From: Acarospora socialis
Taxonomy: Eukaryota; Ascomycota; Lecanoromycetes; Acarosporales; Acarosporaceae
DNA length: 64,000 nucleotides
Reading direction: 5' to 3'
Assembly (NCBI GenBank): GCA_025617375.2
Contig: JAMYGW020000005.1
Location: 744,001-808,000, forward strand
Below the pieces are notes generated by a model that saw only the letters and a program-made list of their open reading frames with translations, made no database searches and was not told the origin of the DNA. How positions within the stretch are numbered: position 1 is the stretch's first letter; every line of letters begins with the position of its first letter. Shown piece by piece: positions 12,082 through 24,036 of this stretch. Position numbers and translations under genes: made by a program.

Positions 12082-14468
12082 TTACAAACTCACACCCCAA
12101 ACGCCTCTGCCGCCTGCAACTCCTAACCAGTCACCGCCCTGACTGGTCAACATACTCTGTGGTGCCCAACTGATGTTACCCACCTCATAATCGCATTGCC
12201 AACAGGCAGCCGGACCTCTCGCGTTGTCTGTGCTTAACGCCGGTTGTCCGGCCTGCGTACCGTTGAGTCCTGTCGGTAGTGTTGCAGCATTACCTTGGCT
12301 GAGAAGATCCCAGACTAGCACAAGTGAGTCATCGGCACCCGACGCTAGAGTTCCACGTCGCGAGGGAGACCACTCGATGCAGTTGATGGCGGCTTCGTGC
12401 CCGCGGAGCTCGAGCAGAGCTTGACCGGGTTGCCGCACGTCGAGGATGCGGATCATGTTGGAGTCCTGCGAAAAGGTGGCCAGAAGATGCGCGTCATGCG
12501 GTGAGGCTGCTCAGCAGGTCAGATTATGGCCAGTGAATGCCCAAAACGGGTTTCACTTACCAGCTAACCGTAACAAAGGAGGGGCATAAGACATTGTCTG
12601 CTGCGCTGTCGTTGGGCTCATATTGCCAGGACTTGATGCTATAGGCACTAAGCATCAGCCTCAAATCTGAGAACCCCATTTACATAACTTACATTTGTCG
12701 TTCTTTTCTGACGGTTCATAGATGATAGTGCTGTGCTCCAAGCTTCTTAAATCGAACATCCGCACACTGCCATCCGCGCCACAGCTGACAAAGACATCAA
12801 CACTGTTGGCACAGAATCGCACGTCAAAGACTTCCTTATCGTGGGCAATCAGTTGCGTCTTAGCGGTCAGTGTTGGGATATCCCAGATGGTACAAGTAGT
12901 GTCTATGCTGGATGTGATTATAAGACTCGGAGATAGAGTGTTCCAGTCGAGAGATGTCAGAGGAGCTGTATGTTCCGGAGATTTCGAGTTAGACAGGAGT
13001 GCGAGTGGGGTCAACTTCTGGGGTATCGTGTCCTTGCTGGTAGATGTACGGGTGATGGAATTGTTGGAGCTAGAGCTAGTGCTCGAGGGCAATGACCATA
13101 GCCGTAAGTGATCTCCCGATGTGGCCAAGAGGTCGGTAGATTGTTTTTGTGAGGATGGTGGCTCCCAAAGAATGCGGGTGACGGGGTAGGAGTGGGTTGC
13201 TTCCGCCTTCTTGACGAAATCCAGCCCATGCTGTGGGACGCCAGGGGATACCTCCGCGTCTGACTCAGGCACCAATTGCGTATCAAGAATTTGAATCTAT
13301 AATAACAAACGTTCAGCTCTCTATAAGATACAAATTCCACAAGCAGAATCTTTCCGCCACAGAAAGATAAGGCTGATTTGCTTACAAAGTTGTGACCATC
13401 CTCAAGGTAGCTTCCCACGGCTATCTTGCCTGCAGAGTTATTACCGTGAAATTGTTGAACGGGCCATTTGCACCAGTCGAACGCGTATATAGCCCAGGGT
13501 GCGAGATAGTTGCTATTGGTAGGGGTGGGTGATGCTCCATCGTAGGAGTACGGATTTGCGCTAGTAGGCCCATCAGAGAGGCCAGAATCTGCACGCGGTC
13601 TAATATCGGACAGCCCAAGAGGCGAATATGAAGTTACGCCTTGTGGCGTTTGCGATGAGGTGTATTTGTGGTTGGGAGGCGAGGCGTATTTCGCGTTCTC
13701 AGGCGTATTTGAGAACGGGATATACCTCTGTGGGTCATGGCCTGGGGGGCTCGATCGGGAGTAGCTGTGGGAATGAGTGATGGTGGAGGATCGAGCGGGT
13801 GTTGCGTATTGCTGCGATTGGGTCGAGATGTGAGGTACGGTAGGTACTGTCGAGGGTGCAGTATTTGCGGATAGGGGACCCGGTCTTCCAGCGTTGCCGG
13901 CTTGCAATGCACCCGGAAGCGTGGGACCTAGTGTGTTCTGAGAAAAGTGAGAGCCTTGAGGTGTTGCCTGCTGCAGACTGATGCCTGGTGGTCCAGCAGT
14001 AAATTGTTCTTGCGGGGCCTGGTGGATTTGGTGTTGTGCATGAGGAGGCAGCTCCCGGGAGTTATGCTGACCCATAGCAGCATTCGAGGGCATATGCAAC
14101 TCTTCAGGCTGTCGCTCAAATGCCTGGACTCGCCGCCGAGCTTCAAATTGCTGTGAAGAGCTGGAGGGTGTGGACATTGAAGCTGAGGTAGGATTGGGCG
14201 CTCCAGGGCCGGGCAAACCAGATATCGCTGGCGGCGCGGTCTGTCCACCACTATTAAGCCCTGAAATAATTCCACCTGGCGTATACGGATTATCTGTGCC
14301 CGCTGTGGTTGTGCTCGAGGTCGCTACTCGCAAACTCCCTGCCGGGGCGCCCACTGACCCTAGAGTGTGGGCAGCTTGATAAAGACCGCTCGCAGTACTA
14401 GGTTGATTCGAGGGGACATTGTGTGAGGCTGAACCCGAGGGAGTGTGGTGATGCCCTGGAAGAGGCAT
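12082..14468 (-). CDS. WD40 protein, DCAF7/WDR68 (AN11/TTG1) type
   Basis: Four exons (13386-14468, 12693-13296, 12561-12638, 12082-12506) encode 729 aa. The last 370 residues carry WD repeats: WAIYAFDWCKW, GKIAVGSYLED, LTSLDWN..IITSSIDTTCTIWD, VFDVRFCANSVDVFVSCGADGSVRMFDLR, LLRLAASPHDAHLLATFSQDSN, INCIEWSP..LASGADDSLVLVWDL, GNISWAP. This order is that of DCAF7/WDR68, a small conserved adaptor for kinases and CUL4-DDB1 ligases. Unusual is a Gln/Pro/Ser-rich N-terminal extension of about 350 residues absent from animal and plant proteins. An in-frame ATG at 14597 would add 43 basic residues; I prefer 14468, whose MPLPGHHHTP start I recall from fungal homologues. Divergent from CAB4. Confidence 0.85.
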
Positions 14469-14732
14469 ATTCACCTCTGGGCATTGAACGCGGTTCAACC
14501 CGTCAGCGGTACGCCGCGAAAATCGATTGAATCTTTGACGTCTATGCCTCCCTCCTACGCGTTCTCCAAAAGATTGCGACTTGCGATGCTTAGTCATTCA
14601 TTCGTCTCCCAGACCGGCTCCAAGACATCCATCCTCCTCAATAAGAGCAGGTCGCTCAGGTATATTCACTCTCAGGCCAATTGGCTTACGATCAATCATG
14701 TAAAGCTTGTCCCTCAAATTGCATAAGTATCC
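14469..14732. promoter_or_regulatory. Shared divergent promoter, WD40 gene / CAB4
   Basis: The two ATGs are 264 bp apart (135 bp if the WD40 protein starts at 14597), so the genes must share their upstream region. No TATA box was recognised. Confidence 0.55.
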
Positions 14733-16052
14733 ATGGCTTCTGAAGATATCCCAACACCACTTTCGTTGCTTCTGCTACCTACCCCGCCCTCACCTCCGTC
14801 ATCGTCTGCCCTAAAGGCGGCATATGCTCAATCACTAGCCTATGTCCTTCGTTCAGTTACGAAGCTACCTAATAACTCACTCAACGCCTCTATTCTGGAT
14901 ATAGCATTACCGTGTGTATTCTCTTCTACACAGGATAGGAGGGCAAGGAGCAGGATCTACGATCAAGTTCAGAAGCTCCTCGCAAGGATATACACACTTG
15001 TTTCTATCATCTGTGCCCAGCATAGCATCGAAGTAGATGGTCCTGGCGGAGTCAATGTCCGCGTCTTCCTCCTCGAATACGCTCAAGAAATACAACTCGA
15101 CGGCCCAGAGAAGCCCTCTTCGTTGAAGAGCTCGCCTCCCGGCCCGTTAATCAACTTACCAACGCTTGCGCGATGCGATAGACCCTGGCTGCGGGTCTAC
15201 TCTTTTGGTTGTGAGGGAGGGGAAGCCCTACTCCAAAGTTTCAAAAGTCTTCGAGCTCGACTGTTTCCAAAAGCTGAGAACCTCGACACTGTCATAGTTC
15301 TTGGAGAGACGGAGATGAAAGAGACTAGCAAAAGTGAAGTCTCAGTTTCCCAGGCACAAAAGCGGTCAGATAGGAAGCATGAGTCCGTAGCCGTTGGCGG
15401 GACGTTTGACCACCTACATGCAGGGCATAAATTGTTACTTACCATGACCGCCTTCGTGCTAGAGCCACGTCTGGACTCGTCACGTAGAAGAAGCCTCGTC
15501 AACACACACGACAGAACCTTGACCGTTGGCATCACTGGCGACGAATTGCTCCGAAAAAAGAAGTTCGCAGAGTACATGCAAAGCTGGGGTGACCGGCTGA
15601 ATGGGGTGCTAGACTTTCTGGTCGGGATACTGGATTTCTCTCCACCAGGAAAAGGAAGAATGGTCTGGGGCACGGTCCCAAACTCTGGCGGGAAAGTCTT
15701 CCAGGCCAACCTCCTTGATCCGCACATAGAAATTAATTGCGTTGAGATATCCGACCCATTTGGACCGACCATCACCGACGAGGCCATATCCGCCCTAGTT
15801 ATCTCGGCCGAGACGCGGGCCGGAGGCACGGCGGTCAACGAGAAACGGCGCGAGAAGGGCTGGGCAGAGCTGGAGGTCTTCGAGGTCGATGTCCTGGAGG
15901 CCGGAGAAGAGGGCGAAGATGACTCCGGGACCGTGAAGGAGGACTTTACGAGCAAGATCAGCAGTACGGAGATTCGGCGGCGGAAGAGCGATATGGCTCG
16001 AGCAAGTGATGAGCGATCTTCCAAACGTCCAAGAACGAAGGAACAGAAATGA
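14733..16052 (+). CDS. cab4: Phosphopantetheine adenylyltransferase
   Basis: Single exon, 439 aa. The C-terminal half is a nucleotidyltransferase domain: VGGTFDHLHAGHKLLL (about 221-236) carries the T/HxGH signature that binds ATP phosphates, followed by LTVGITGDELLRKKKFAEYM, DPFGPTITD and ALVISAETRAGGTAVNEKR, the stretch diagnostic for eukaryotic PPAT. It transfers AMP to 4'-phosphopantetheine in coenzyme A synthesis; fungal Cab4 works in a complex with other CoA enzymes. The first 200 residues resemble the poorly conserved fungal N-terminal region; the C-terminus is basic and could hold a nuclear signal (KRPRTKEQK). The DPCK domain fused to PPAT in animals is absent, as normal in fungi. Confidence 0.92.
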   Translation: MASEDIPTPLSLLLLPTPPSPPSSSALKAAYAQSLAYVLRSVTKLPNNSLNASILDIALPCVFSSTQDRRARSRIYDQVQKLLARIYTLVSIICAQHSIEVDGPGGVNVRVFLLEYAQEIQLDGPEKPSSLKSSPPGPLINLPTLARCDRPWLRVYSFGCEGGEALLQSFKSLRARLFPKAENLDTVIVLGETEMKETSKSEVSVSQAQKRSDRKHESVAVGGTFDHLHAGHKLLLTMTAFVLEPRLDSSRRRSLVNTHDRTLTVGITGDELLRKKKFAEYMQSWGDRLNGVLDFLVGILDFSPPGKGRMVWGTVPNSGGKVFQANLLDPHIEINCVEISDPFGPTITDEAISALVISAETRAGGTAVNEKRREKGWAELEVFEVDVLEAGEEGEDDSGTVKEDFTSKISSTEIRRRKSDMARASDERSSKRPRTKEQK

Positions 16053-17373
16053 AGTCCCACTGGAGCGGTTGTCCCCACTTCGATTGTGGATTCCATCGAG
16101 CAGGTGCGAGTTGCACTAGAAACCTAAATCGGTGCCACAGACCGTCATTGAATCCCACAGCGAGGTATCGGAGAGGATCTTGTGTATTTATCAGTCGGGA
16201 TACCAGACAGCGTATGATGATCCACTAGCAAATCAAACAGCGTCTTGCGCCAAGCCTGAAACATCGTTGACTAGCGATGTCAGAGGTTTTCAGCGAACGT
16301 CGTCGAACGTCTCAGGATGGGAGCCCTCCTCTTACCCCCTGATATAGTCGGACTGAGGCGCATTCGTACTGTAACAGATTCCCCGCTAGCCTGATTGGGG
16401 TTACGACCATCATCGTCGAACATCTCAGGATGAGAGTGCCCCAGTGCTTCTATTCAACTCTTCATGTTGAAAGGAAGTCATCATCACCACATAATGATGG
16501 ATCAACCAAAACTGACTCAATCCATCGTCAAACATCTCAGGAGAAGGAGTGCCTCCCATTGCTTCTACTCACCTCTTCACATAGAACAAGGTCAAATGCC
16601 TTGAATAATACCAGGTACCCATCATCGCCATGCAATGATGAATCACTCAAACTAACTCAATCCAGAGGTTTTGAACGACCATCGTCGAACGTCTTAAGAG
16701 GGGAGTCCCCCGTTCAAGTGTTTCTTCGCTCTTTGCTTCTGTTCTTCTATCACCGGCTGACGATGGATGTGGTCTACTCTGATCTCCGAGGCGCACAAGC
16801 TATCTATTCTCCGGCCAACTGGATACTTGGGTTTTGAGAGACTATCATCGACCGCGTCTAAGTAGAAGGGAGTTCTCCCAATGCTCACTCCTTTGGGATC
16901 ATCGCCGGCTGATGATGGGATTCGACCAGGCTAACCTGGCTTGGGAAGATCTGACGATTTCCACTGAACGCTTCAGGAGGGGAAGTTACTTTAGGGGGTA
17001 GTGAAGCCGTTTGCGAGGACTGGGTTCAGAGGGAATGTAATAGCACTGGGAGATAACGTCACATCTGCTGCACGCGGAGAGAACAGATCTATATTCTGCT
17101 CCACGTCCCAAAATCAGATAAGGTGCTCGGAGGCCGAAACCCAATCCTCCCCGTCCCCGGGTGGCCCTCGCATCATGTGTACCGTTCGCTGCAACGCCTG
17201 CGCTGTCTCTCTGCCACCAAAATGGCGAATAACTAAGATTCATTAAAAGGAGCAGAAGATACAAGAAAGTATCTACAAACATCCAAGCCGACGCCGTCCG
17301 CTCGCTGTATGGCATAGCCTCGTTCCTTCCATAATTTCGTCGACTGGTCGTGGCGGGGATTACTTACCGTGAT
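16053..17373. other. Intergenic region containing degenerate repeats
   Basis: CAB4 and the F-box gene converge here. Apart from the repeat array at 16290-16990 no gene is supported; a minus-strand frame at 16986-17315 starts with a hydrophobic stretch but has no homology I recognise. Confidence 0.55.
16290..16990 (+). repeat. Degenerate tandem repeat, about 110-165 bp units
   Basis: Six copies of a core related to CATCGTCGAACGTCTCAGGA, each followed by a variant of GGGAGT, begin near 16300, 16411, 16523, 16680, 16844 and 16950. Copies 2-4 also share flanking text: a TGATGGATCA / CTGACTCAATCCA element before the core and GCTTCTACTCACCTCTTCA after it. Spacing is about 110, 112, 157, 164 and 106 bp, and identity decays outward, as expected of an old tandem array or relic element rather than a young minisatellite. 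Confidence 0.65.
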
Positions 17374-18992
17374 TTAGGAGCTATGTTCCGGACATCGCCC
17401 CACGACCCATTTTTCCCACAGCTTCCGTTGCTGGTAGGACACGCTGATGCCGTTGTCGTCTAGGTCGCTCGCTGACTCCGGATGCGTCGAGCCGGAGCCG
17501 CATGTGCAGAAGGGCAGAGAGGCAGGCGTGTCGGGCGAGAGCGCCAGCTCGTTGGCCTCGGGCCCGTGGTCGTCGTCGTCCTCTCTACCGTCGTCGTCAT
17601 CGTCATCAATATCATCGAAAGATCCGTCACCTTCGTCAGTTTCATCACCGTCGCCCTCCGCGCTGAGATGCGCCGGGAACTCGTCCTCGTCATCGCTGTC
17701 ACTTGCGCCTCCCGGAAAGTCGTCTACTATCTCCATGCTACCCGCCCATATCTCGTCAAAGTGTTCCGAGTACCCGATCCTCCGCAAAGATACCCAATCC
17801 AGCAACTCCATTTCTTCACGAAGCATGCCCAGTACGTCTCTCCAGAGACTACCCTCCTTCAGAAGGACGTCCCGTAGACGCAGACCGCGTAGAGTTTTAC
17901 GGTGCCGCCTCGCGAGCGCAATGATCTCCTCTGCGTCGAGCCGCCAGGCCTGGATTCCAAAGGCACGCAACTTCTCCCAGCGTACGTTGTGGAAAACCTC
18001 TTCGAGCTTGAGTGCTAAGGGCGATCGAGATGGGAATCCCACGTGCACTGCTTGCATGTTCCTCGCCGCTGTGAAAACCGTCTTGAAGAGATCCGAGAGC
18101 TCTCTCATCTTCTCGTTCAAGCCGACGCCGTCATCGAAATGCAGCTCCAGACAAGTTAACCCCTCCGCTAGGTTAGACACTTTCTGGGGAGGGTTCTCTT
18201 TGAGCACCAGCACGCTCTGCGGATTCATCATGGGTCCCGAAAACCGGCTGAAGGGGGAACGCGCGTAGAGTAGGGCTTCTCCGATCGTCTTCGTCGCGTG
18301 TACACATGCTGGCGTCCATCTCAAATCCACCAGCTGAGTAGCGAATTCCTGATTCTCTCGAATATAGTCCAGAAGATGCCGATCCGCTTCGTCTTGTAGG
18401 CGTAAGATTTGAACGTGCTGCAGTGATGTGAATGCGGACATTGCCCTCTTCAGAACGATGACATCCTCGCTTGAGCGAACAATCTTCTTCTGGTCTTCGG
18501 CTTTCCGCTTAAAGTGGCCCGCATCCAGTGGAAGAGAGTCGTCTTCCAGCTCATGCAAGAGCTCACCGATCCTTTCTCGTCCTTCTCCTCCATCAGTTTC
18601 AAGAAAATGGAAAGCTCTAATTGCTTCGAGGTTGGCCTACCTTCAACGTAGAAACACGGGATCATGTAGCTGAATTTCTTCGTATGCTTCGCCAAGTGCT
18701 GATTCGCGCAGATGCCTTCTAATCTTTTGAACCCTGCACGTGAGAATCGTGTGGTGACCCTGGTGAATTGGTGCGGTATACCCAACTCCGCGAACCTTCG
18801 GCAGACGAGTCGGAAGTGACCGATATCTTGCGCTTGAGATGGGACCGGCGGAGCGGGAGGTTTGAAGCTCTCCACCGAGAGATATGCTCGTCTATCAATA
18901 CTGACGGACCTTTCTGGGTCGGCCTCGATATGGTCGAGTATGTCGCGTAATAGTTCGTTGGAGAGTTTCTGAATGCCCTCAATCTTCCCCAT
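17374..18992 (-). CDS. F-box-like protein with acidic C-terminal region
   Basis: Two exons (18641-18992, 17374-18587; intron 18588-18640) encode 521 aa. The N-terminus IQKLSNELLRDILDHI ... FRLVCRRFAELGIPHQF fits an F-box-like helix pair that would dock to Skp1 of an SCF ubiquitin ligase. The middle region, with LTCLELHFDD, LRAFGIQAWRLDAEEI and TLRGLRLRDVLLKEGSL, resembles the degenerate leucine-rich part of fungal F-box proteins and would bind substrate. About 60 acidic residues (DDIDDDDDDG etc.) follow, then CTCGSG and a short C-terminal helix. The intron is inferred from the frame change; its GGAG acceptor is weak, so the joint may be off by a few bases. Confidence 0.72.
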
Positions 18993-20474
18993 CGCGTGTT
19001 TGCGCCGTCAACGGTGGGCATGCGAATGCCGGCTATGATGGTTCTTCTACATCAGATACGGGCCGAGAAGGGGGGCAAGTAAATACGTCCGAAGTGTGGG
19101 CTCCTTCCGCCACCCATCGACGGGACGGGGAGTTAATATAAGTGACGGCGCAGCCACCCAAACAGCTGTCGACAGACGATATCAACGTCAGACGAAGTGG
19201 TGCCAGCGCACGACATGTGAGCAGGAAATGCGACCAGGAAAGCTTCACCACTGAAACGAATGCACGGCGGAATGTACATACAGTACTCGTACAGCACAGG
19301 CAGCCGAGCGCCTCCTTCTTTTTGCAAATGGCTTATGCTGTCGAGTAGGATGTGAGGGACATCTGCAACGAGCATCCGCAGCAAACATGGACAAGGGCCA
19401 GTCGCCGCTCGAGTCGACCCTCCACAAAATCACATGATCGTAATTCTCCCATCGGCAGCTCCCTCCCGCCTGCAGGCTGATGTGTCGTGCCGAAGCAACT
19501 AAAGGCCTGTCAAGTGATTGATGTGGAAGGATTTCCTTCCTTACACTTTTTTCTGACCGACGGATCGTGATGATGGGTTGGAGGAGATGCAAAGGCAAGC
19601 GACGTGCATAAGTGGCCTGGGCCCTCTGGACTGAGAACACGAATCATCATGCAGCAAGACCAGGGAGACCCGTCCCGTCGATTCTCTCTAGCGGCAAAAG
19701 AGACGGACGTTCCATGCAGCACATTATTGAGTTGGGTGCCGTCATCCATGCTTGGACTTCCAAACTGGTATAAATTAGCCATGGTCCGCACTCAAGTACT
19801 GTTTCTGGTCGCGCTGCAGATAAAGCCTTGATTGATGATGGGAGGTCGTCTTGAACGGAAACGGAACACTGAAGTTAGTAACTTACTCGAGGACCTACTT
19901 GTACCAACAGGGAACTCGTTTCGTTCGGTTAGTATAGGTAAATGTACAGAGACCTTATAGGTACGCGCTCGTTGTAGGTATTTATTCCGGTTTAACCCCT
20001 TGTGAGCTGCCAATAATACTAGGTACAGATACCTTACATCAACATGGCAGCTGCTCTAGGTGGGGAAGTCAGATAGGTAGGCTCAGGTAGTACTCCGTAA
20101 ATGGTGGTGTCCAGGCGCGGCGCGTACAATAATGGAAAGCTAAGTACCTAATGATATACTTAGGTGTACTGGAAGACCTCTTTTCGTGAACCTGATCTAT
20201 CAGCTGGCTGCATGCATCACACAGTCATTGAATAGGCGTTGATGGGTGATGCCAGAAACAACTGTCTGGCAAGAAAGATCGCAGTGCATTGCTGGTTCCC
20301 ATGTGCCTAGAAAGTCGACACTACCCTATGCAACGCCTCATCCTGCTCCGCAAGTCCCACCCGGTGTGTCTTCACTATTGGACATCTACTACTCGATAAA
20401 CTACACGCCCATAGGGCAGATAAACAGCCCCAGAAACAGCATCCCGCACGTCAGTCAAACGAACTGTATCATCT
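18993..20474. other. Intergenic region, no gene seen
   Basis: About 1.5 kb upstream of the F-box gene and downstream of SPT5. Short frames only. It holds TACTCCGTA at 20091 and several TAGGTA/TACCTA motifs typical of Pezizomycotina intergenic DNA. Confidence 0.55.
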
Positions 20475-23400
20475 TCAGGGAGACGGTGTCCCTTCTTCGT
20501 AGCGCGGACCGTCATCACCACCCCAAGCCGCGGGCGTTTCCGACGAAGGCGTTGGCGCCGTTTGGGCCAATCCACCCCCTGGTGTTTCGGGCGCCGCCTC
20601 GCCTCCCCAGGTGTTGAATCGAGGCGTAGGTGCTGCCGCCGGAGTGGGCGCTACCGAAGCACCGGTCGTACCCCCGACCACCCCAGGTGTAGGCGCGTCA
20701 TAGCCCCGATTGCCCCACGGGTCGTTACTGGCAGCCGTTCCTTGATAGGCTCCAGCGGGTGTTCGCGACCCACCGAAATCGCCATAAGGGGTCTTCGATC
20801 CGGCGTTGAAGGCATCGCTGTACCCAGATTCCCCAAAAGGAGTACGTGATGATGGGTTGAATGCAGGGACTCTCTGCGAAGATCGTTAGCCTGGGTCGAA
20901 GATGTTCCCAATACCGCAGGTAGTCTTACCCCTCCAGCGCCCCCGTACGCTGTACGACCACCATCGTAAGGATTGACTGTCCGACCACCATCGGCCCCAT
21001 AAGCGGGCGTTCGAGAACCAGAGATTGCATCCGATTTCCAGGCTGGTGCTGTTCTGATGTCAGTTAAGGCTCTTCGCTAGGGGGTTGGAGGTAGGTACTT
21101 CGTCCGCCATTCGGAGCCCAAGCGGGTGCTGCAGTCTGATCAGTCCAGGAATCATAGCAAGACCAAACCGTGGCTTACTTCTCGATGAGGCCCCCCAAGC
21201 CGGTGTCCTTGAACCATTCCCCGCACCCATAGGGGTGCGACTTCCTTGCCAGTCTTGTGGCACTCTTGACGGCGTTGCCCCACCAAAACCACCCCTGCCG
21301 GGAGCGCCTCTGCCTCTGCTGCCGACAAAGCGCTGGTAGTCAATATTTTGACCAGTAAGAGGACTATTGAAGATTAGCAAACACAATACCAAAGATGCTG
21401 GCTTGGCTGACTCTTTGAAACCAAGAGTCTCCTTCGAGACCGTAATGGTCTTGCTCTTCGTATGTAGTTCTACTCGTGCCTCAAGGTCTGTTGTGTCTTT
21501 CACAATCCCTAATAGTCCCTTGTGTGGCCCTCTACGGATGGTCACTGTCTGTCCAAGCGCCCGGTCCCTGCCGTGGGACTTTGGTGGAGGCATGACTCCA
21601 TTCCCGTTCGTACCTCCGTTCCTTTGCAATGCAGGGTTCATCCTTGTCAGATCAGGTCCGCTTGCTCCACTGCCGGTAAGTCGACCCCCTTTCGCGGCTA
21701 CTGTTGCAACATTTGTTGCTCGCACAACTGAGATGCCCGAATTCTCAGTTTGCTCTCGGCTGTGAATGAAGAGAAACGAGCGGTAGATATGCAAAATAAC
21801 TCCTTGCTTCTGCTCTCCACCAACTTCCCGGACGGTGTCATCGGTGCGGATTTCAGAGCCGTTGCGGTCGGTAGCTACAGCGTGGCGACGCCTCTCAATC
21901 TTGTTGGAGATCTGTGAAGGCATGACGGAGCGGACGGAACCGTTCTGGTCAAGAACCCGCAACGACTCGCGATCGACTTTGGTCACACATGCAACAGTTG
22001 CGGGGCTGGCGTAGTATTAGTAGGGACACAAAGTGCGCATGGGAGTCCAACTTACTCGAGTTGGACAAGATCATGCACGTCGTACTTCCCGAGACCGCCA
22101 GTAACACCAGAATCACTAGCTTCTCGTAAGTCCTTGCTGAATACCGTGATTTCTTGCATGCTGAGGTCGCTCAGTAAGGTGACTCGGTCGTCTTTGATCC
22201 GTACGACCATCCCGACTTCATCTCTAAATCGGCTCCCCCCAATGACTTTCACATGGTCACCCTCCTTGAAGCGCTTTCTTAAGCCCTTAACCGGAACCTC
22301 GATCATTTGGCCTCTCAAGTCGCCATCTGTTACGTTCAGGGTAACAATATCCCCTCGTACCGACACAGCTTTACCGCGTACACCTTGCTGTTCCCCTTCG
22401 TAGACCTCGACCATATCACCAGGCAAGTAACTGTCACTAGCAATGCCGTTCTTCAAACTCGCCGCTAGAGCAGCCAGATCAAGATTCTCGGTTCCATCTT
22501 CCGCACCAGCAGTGAATTTTGTAACTTCTTCTAACGTAGGATTGACATTCTCTGTAATAAGATGTTGGATCTTCACATCCTTGATGAGGAAGCCGTTGAT
22601 ATAGGTATCTCCCAAGTAGGTCCAGTGCTTCTTGTCCAAGTTCGACACAGGCTGAAGGTATTTGAGGTGCTTCTTCTTTGCCTCTACCTCGGAAAAGAGC
22701 CTCTGTGGTGGTCTAGACGCTGGATTGTTGAGTCCCAATCCACCTTGCCGCTTCCTCTTCTGTGCATCCCCTTTCACGCCGTTGTCGATCATGGGAGCGT
22801 TGATATCTTCGCTGGCTCCATAATCCAAACGAGGCACAATCCTCAAAGAGACCTCGAGCCCGTTCGTTTCGACATCATCAATCTGAGCCAGATCCCCGGC
22901 GTACTTCCCTCGTTTCATCCGCACGTAGCCTCCAGGTTGTAGTTGTTGGCTTTTTGTCACTCTCAAAAGGTCCGGCATCTCTTTAATTGGCACCAGAACA
23001 CACTTCACCCTTGGGTAGACATTGGCTAAGCCGTCTAGAGCAGTAAAGATATCCGCTTGCTTCCGAGCTTCGATGTAGACGTACCCAATCATGGTCCCTC
23101 CTCTTTCAAAGGCAGAGATGATGGGAACTGGGTTTCTTGTGTTGACTCTTTCATCTATGCGCTTCATGATGCCAAAGACCACCTCCCTTTCTTTTCCCGG
23201 TTTACATCGGACACCCCAAACACTTGGGTCATCAACGCTTGGGAGCAGGAGGCGTTTCGGTACTACAACCGAGTCCGTTGGAGCAACTCGATTGCGTCCG
23301 TAGCGTTCTTTGAGTGCCTGTGCTTGTTTTTCTGCGTCTAAGCTCTGCTCAAGCTCACGCCTACGGTCAAGCTCCCTATGCCTCCGATCATCCGTTTCGG

Positions 23401-24036
23401 CTCCGACTGGTAGGTCTGCTAGATCGTCGGGGTGCGTGTCGGCAATGAACCCATCAGGTTGCTCATCATCGTCGTCCTCATCCCCATCATCTTCTTCATC
23501 TACCTCTGCCTCCATATCGAGAAATTGATTGCGACGATCCCGGCGTGCACGCTTACGTGGACGTCCCTACGCCACATATACAATTAGTCCTCATTGTAAT
23601 GCACCTTGCGAGATTGTGTATTGTGCCGACTCACCGATACAGCCTCCTCGTCATCCTCCTCGTCCTCATCATCATCGTCTTCCTCCTCTTCTTCCTCATC
23701 CATATCTCTGTCACCCACACCAGCATCATTCTCACCATTCCCGTTAACATCATGTGCGCCATTCACGTTCCCGCTACCTCCATCGTCCCGACTTTGACGT
23801 CGGCTTTGGTCACCATGTTGTTTCATACCTGGGCCATGTTTCTCGTCTCGCTCATGACCATCCCCTTGTATCGTCCGCCGTGGCTGCTCACTCGTATTAC
23901 CATTTGACCTCACCGGATCTTCGGTATCACTTTCACCGATCGCATCATTATCCGATACATCGGCCGGTGCGGGATTGAAGTTGTCATCCTCAGATTCGGA
24001 TCCAAAGTCGGCGTCGAGCAGCGCGGAAGTGGCCAT
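20475..24036 (-). CDS. spt5: Transcription elongation factor SPT5
   Basis: Seven exons (23635-24036, 22056-23566, 21412-22005, 21179-21363, 21099-21128, 20930-21048, 20475-20873) give 1079 aa. An acidic N-terminus is followed by the NGN domain ([19 protein letters not shown] to [13 protein letters not shown], about 249-336), which binds SPT4 and the polymerase clamp, and by KOW repeats ([79 protein letters not shown]). The C-terminal region repeats SRTPAW/Y and related RTP motifs, the target of the Bur1/CDK9 kinase. The start is ATG 24036; the codon three triplets upstream is GTG. The third intron (21364-21411) has a GTCAGC donor and restores GFKDPLTGQ. Confidence 0.95.
21049..21178 (-). repeat. 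Duplicated exon-intron unit in the SPT5 C-terminal repeat
   Basis: Introns 21129-21178 and 21049-21098 are both 50 bp, both split the Thr codon of an R-TPAW motif after its first base, and end alike (ACTGATCAGACTGCAG versus ACTGACATCAGAACAG). With the 30-nt exon between them they form an 80-bp unit. Confidence 0.65.

Noticed and set aside
15197-16096. 299-codon minus-strand open frame
   Set aside because: Antisense to phosphopantetheine adenylyltransferase, which carries the conserved motifs.
17447-18268. 273-codon plus-strand open frame
   Set aside because: Ser-rich shadow of the acidic region of the F-box protein.
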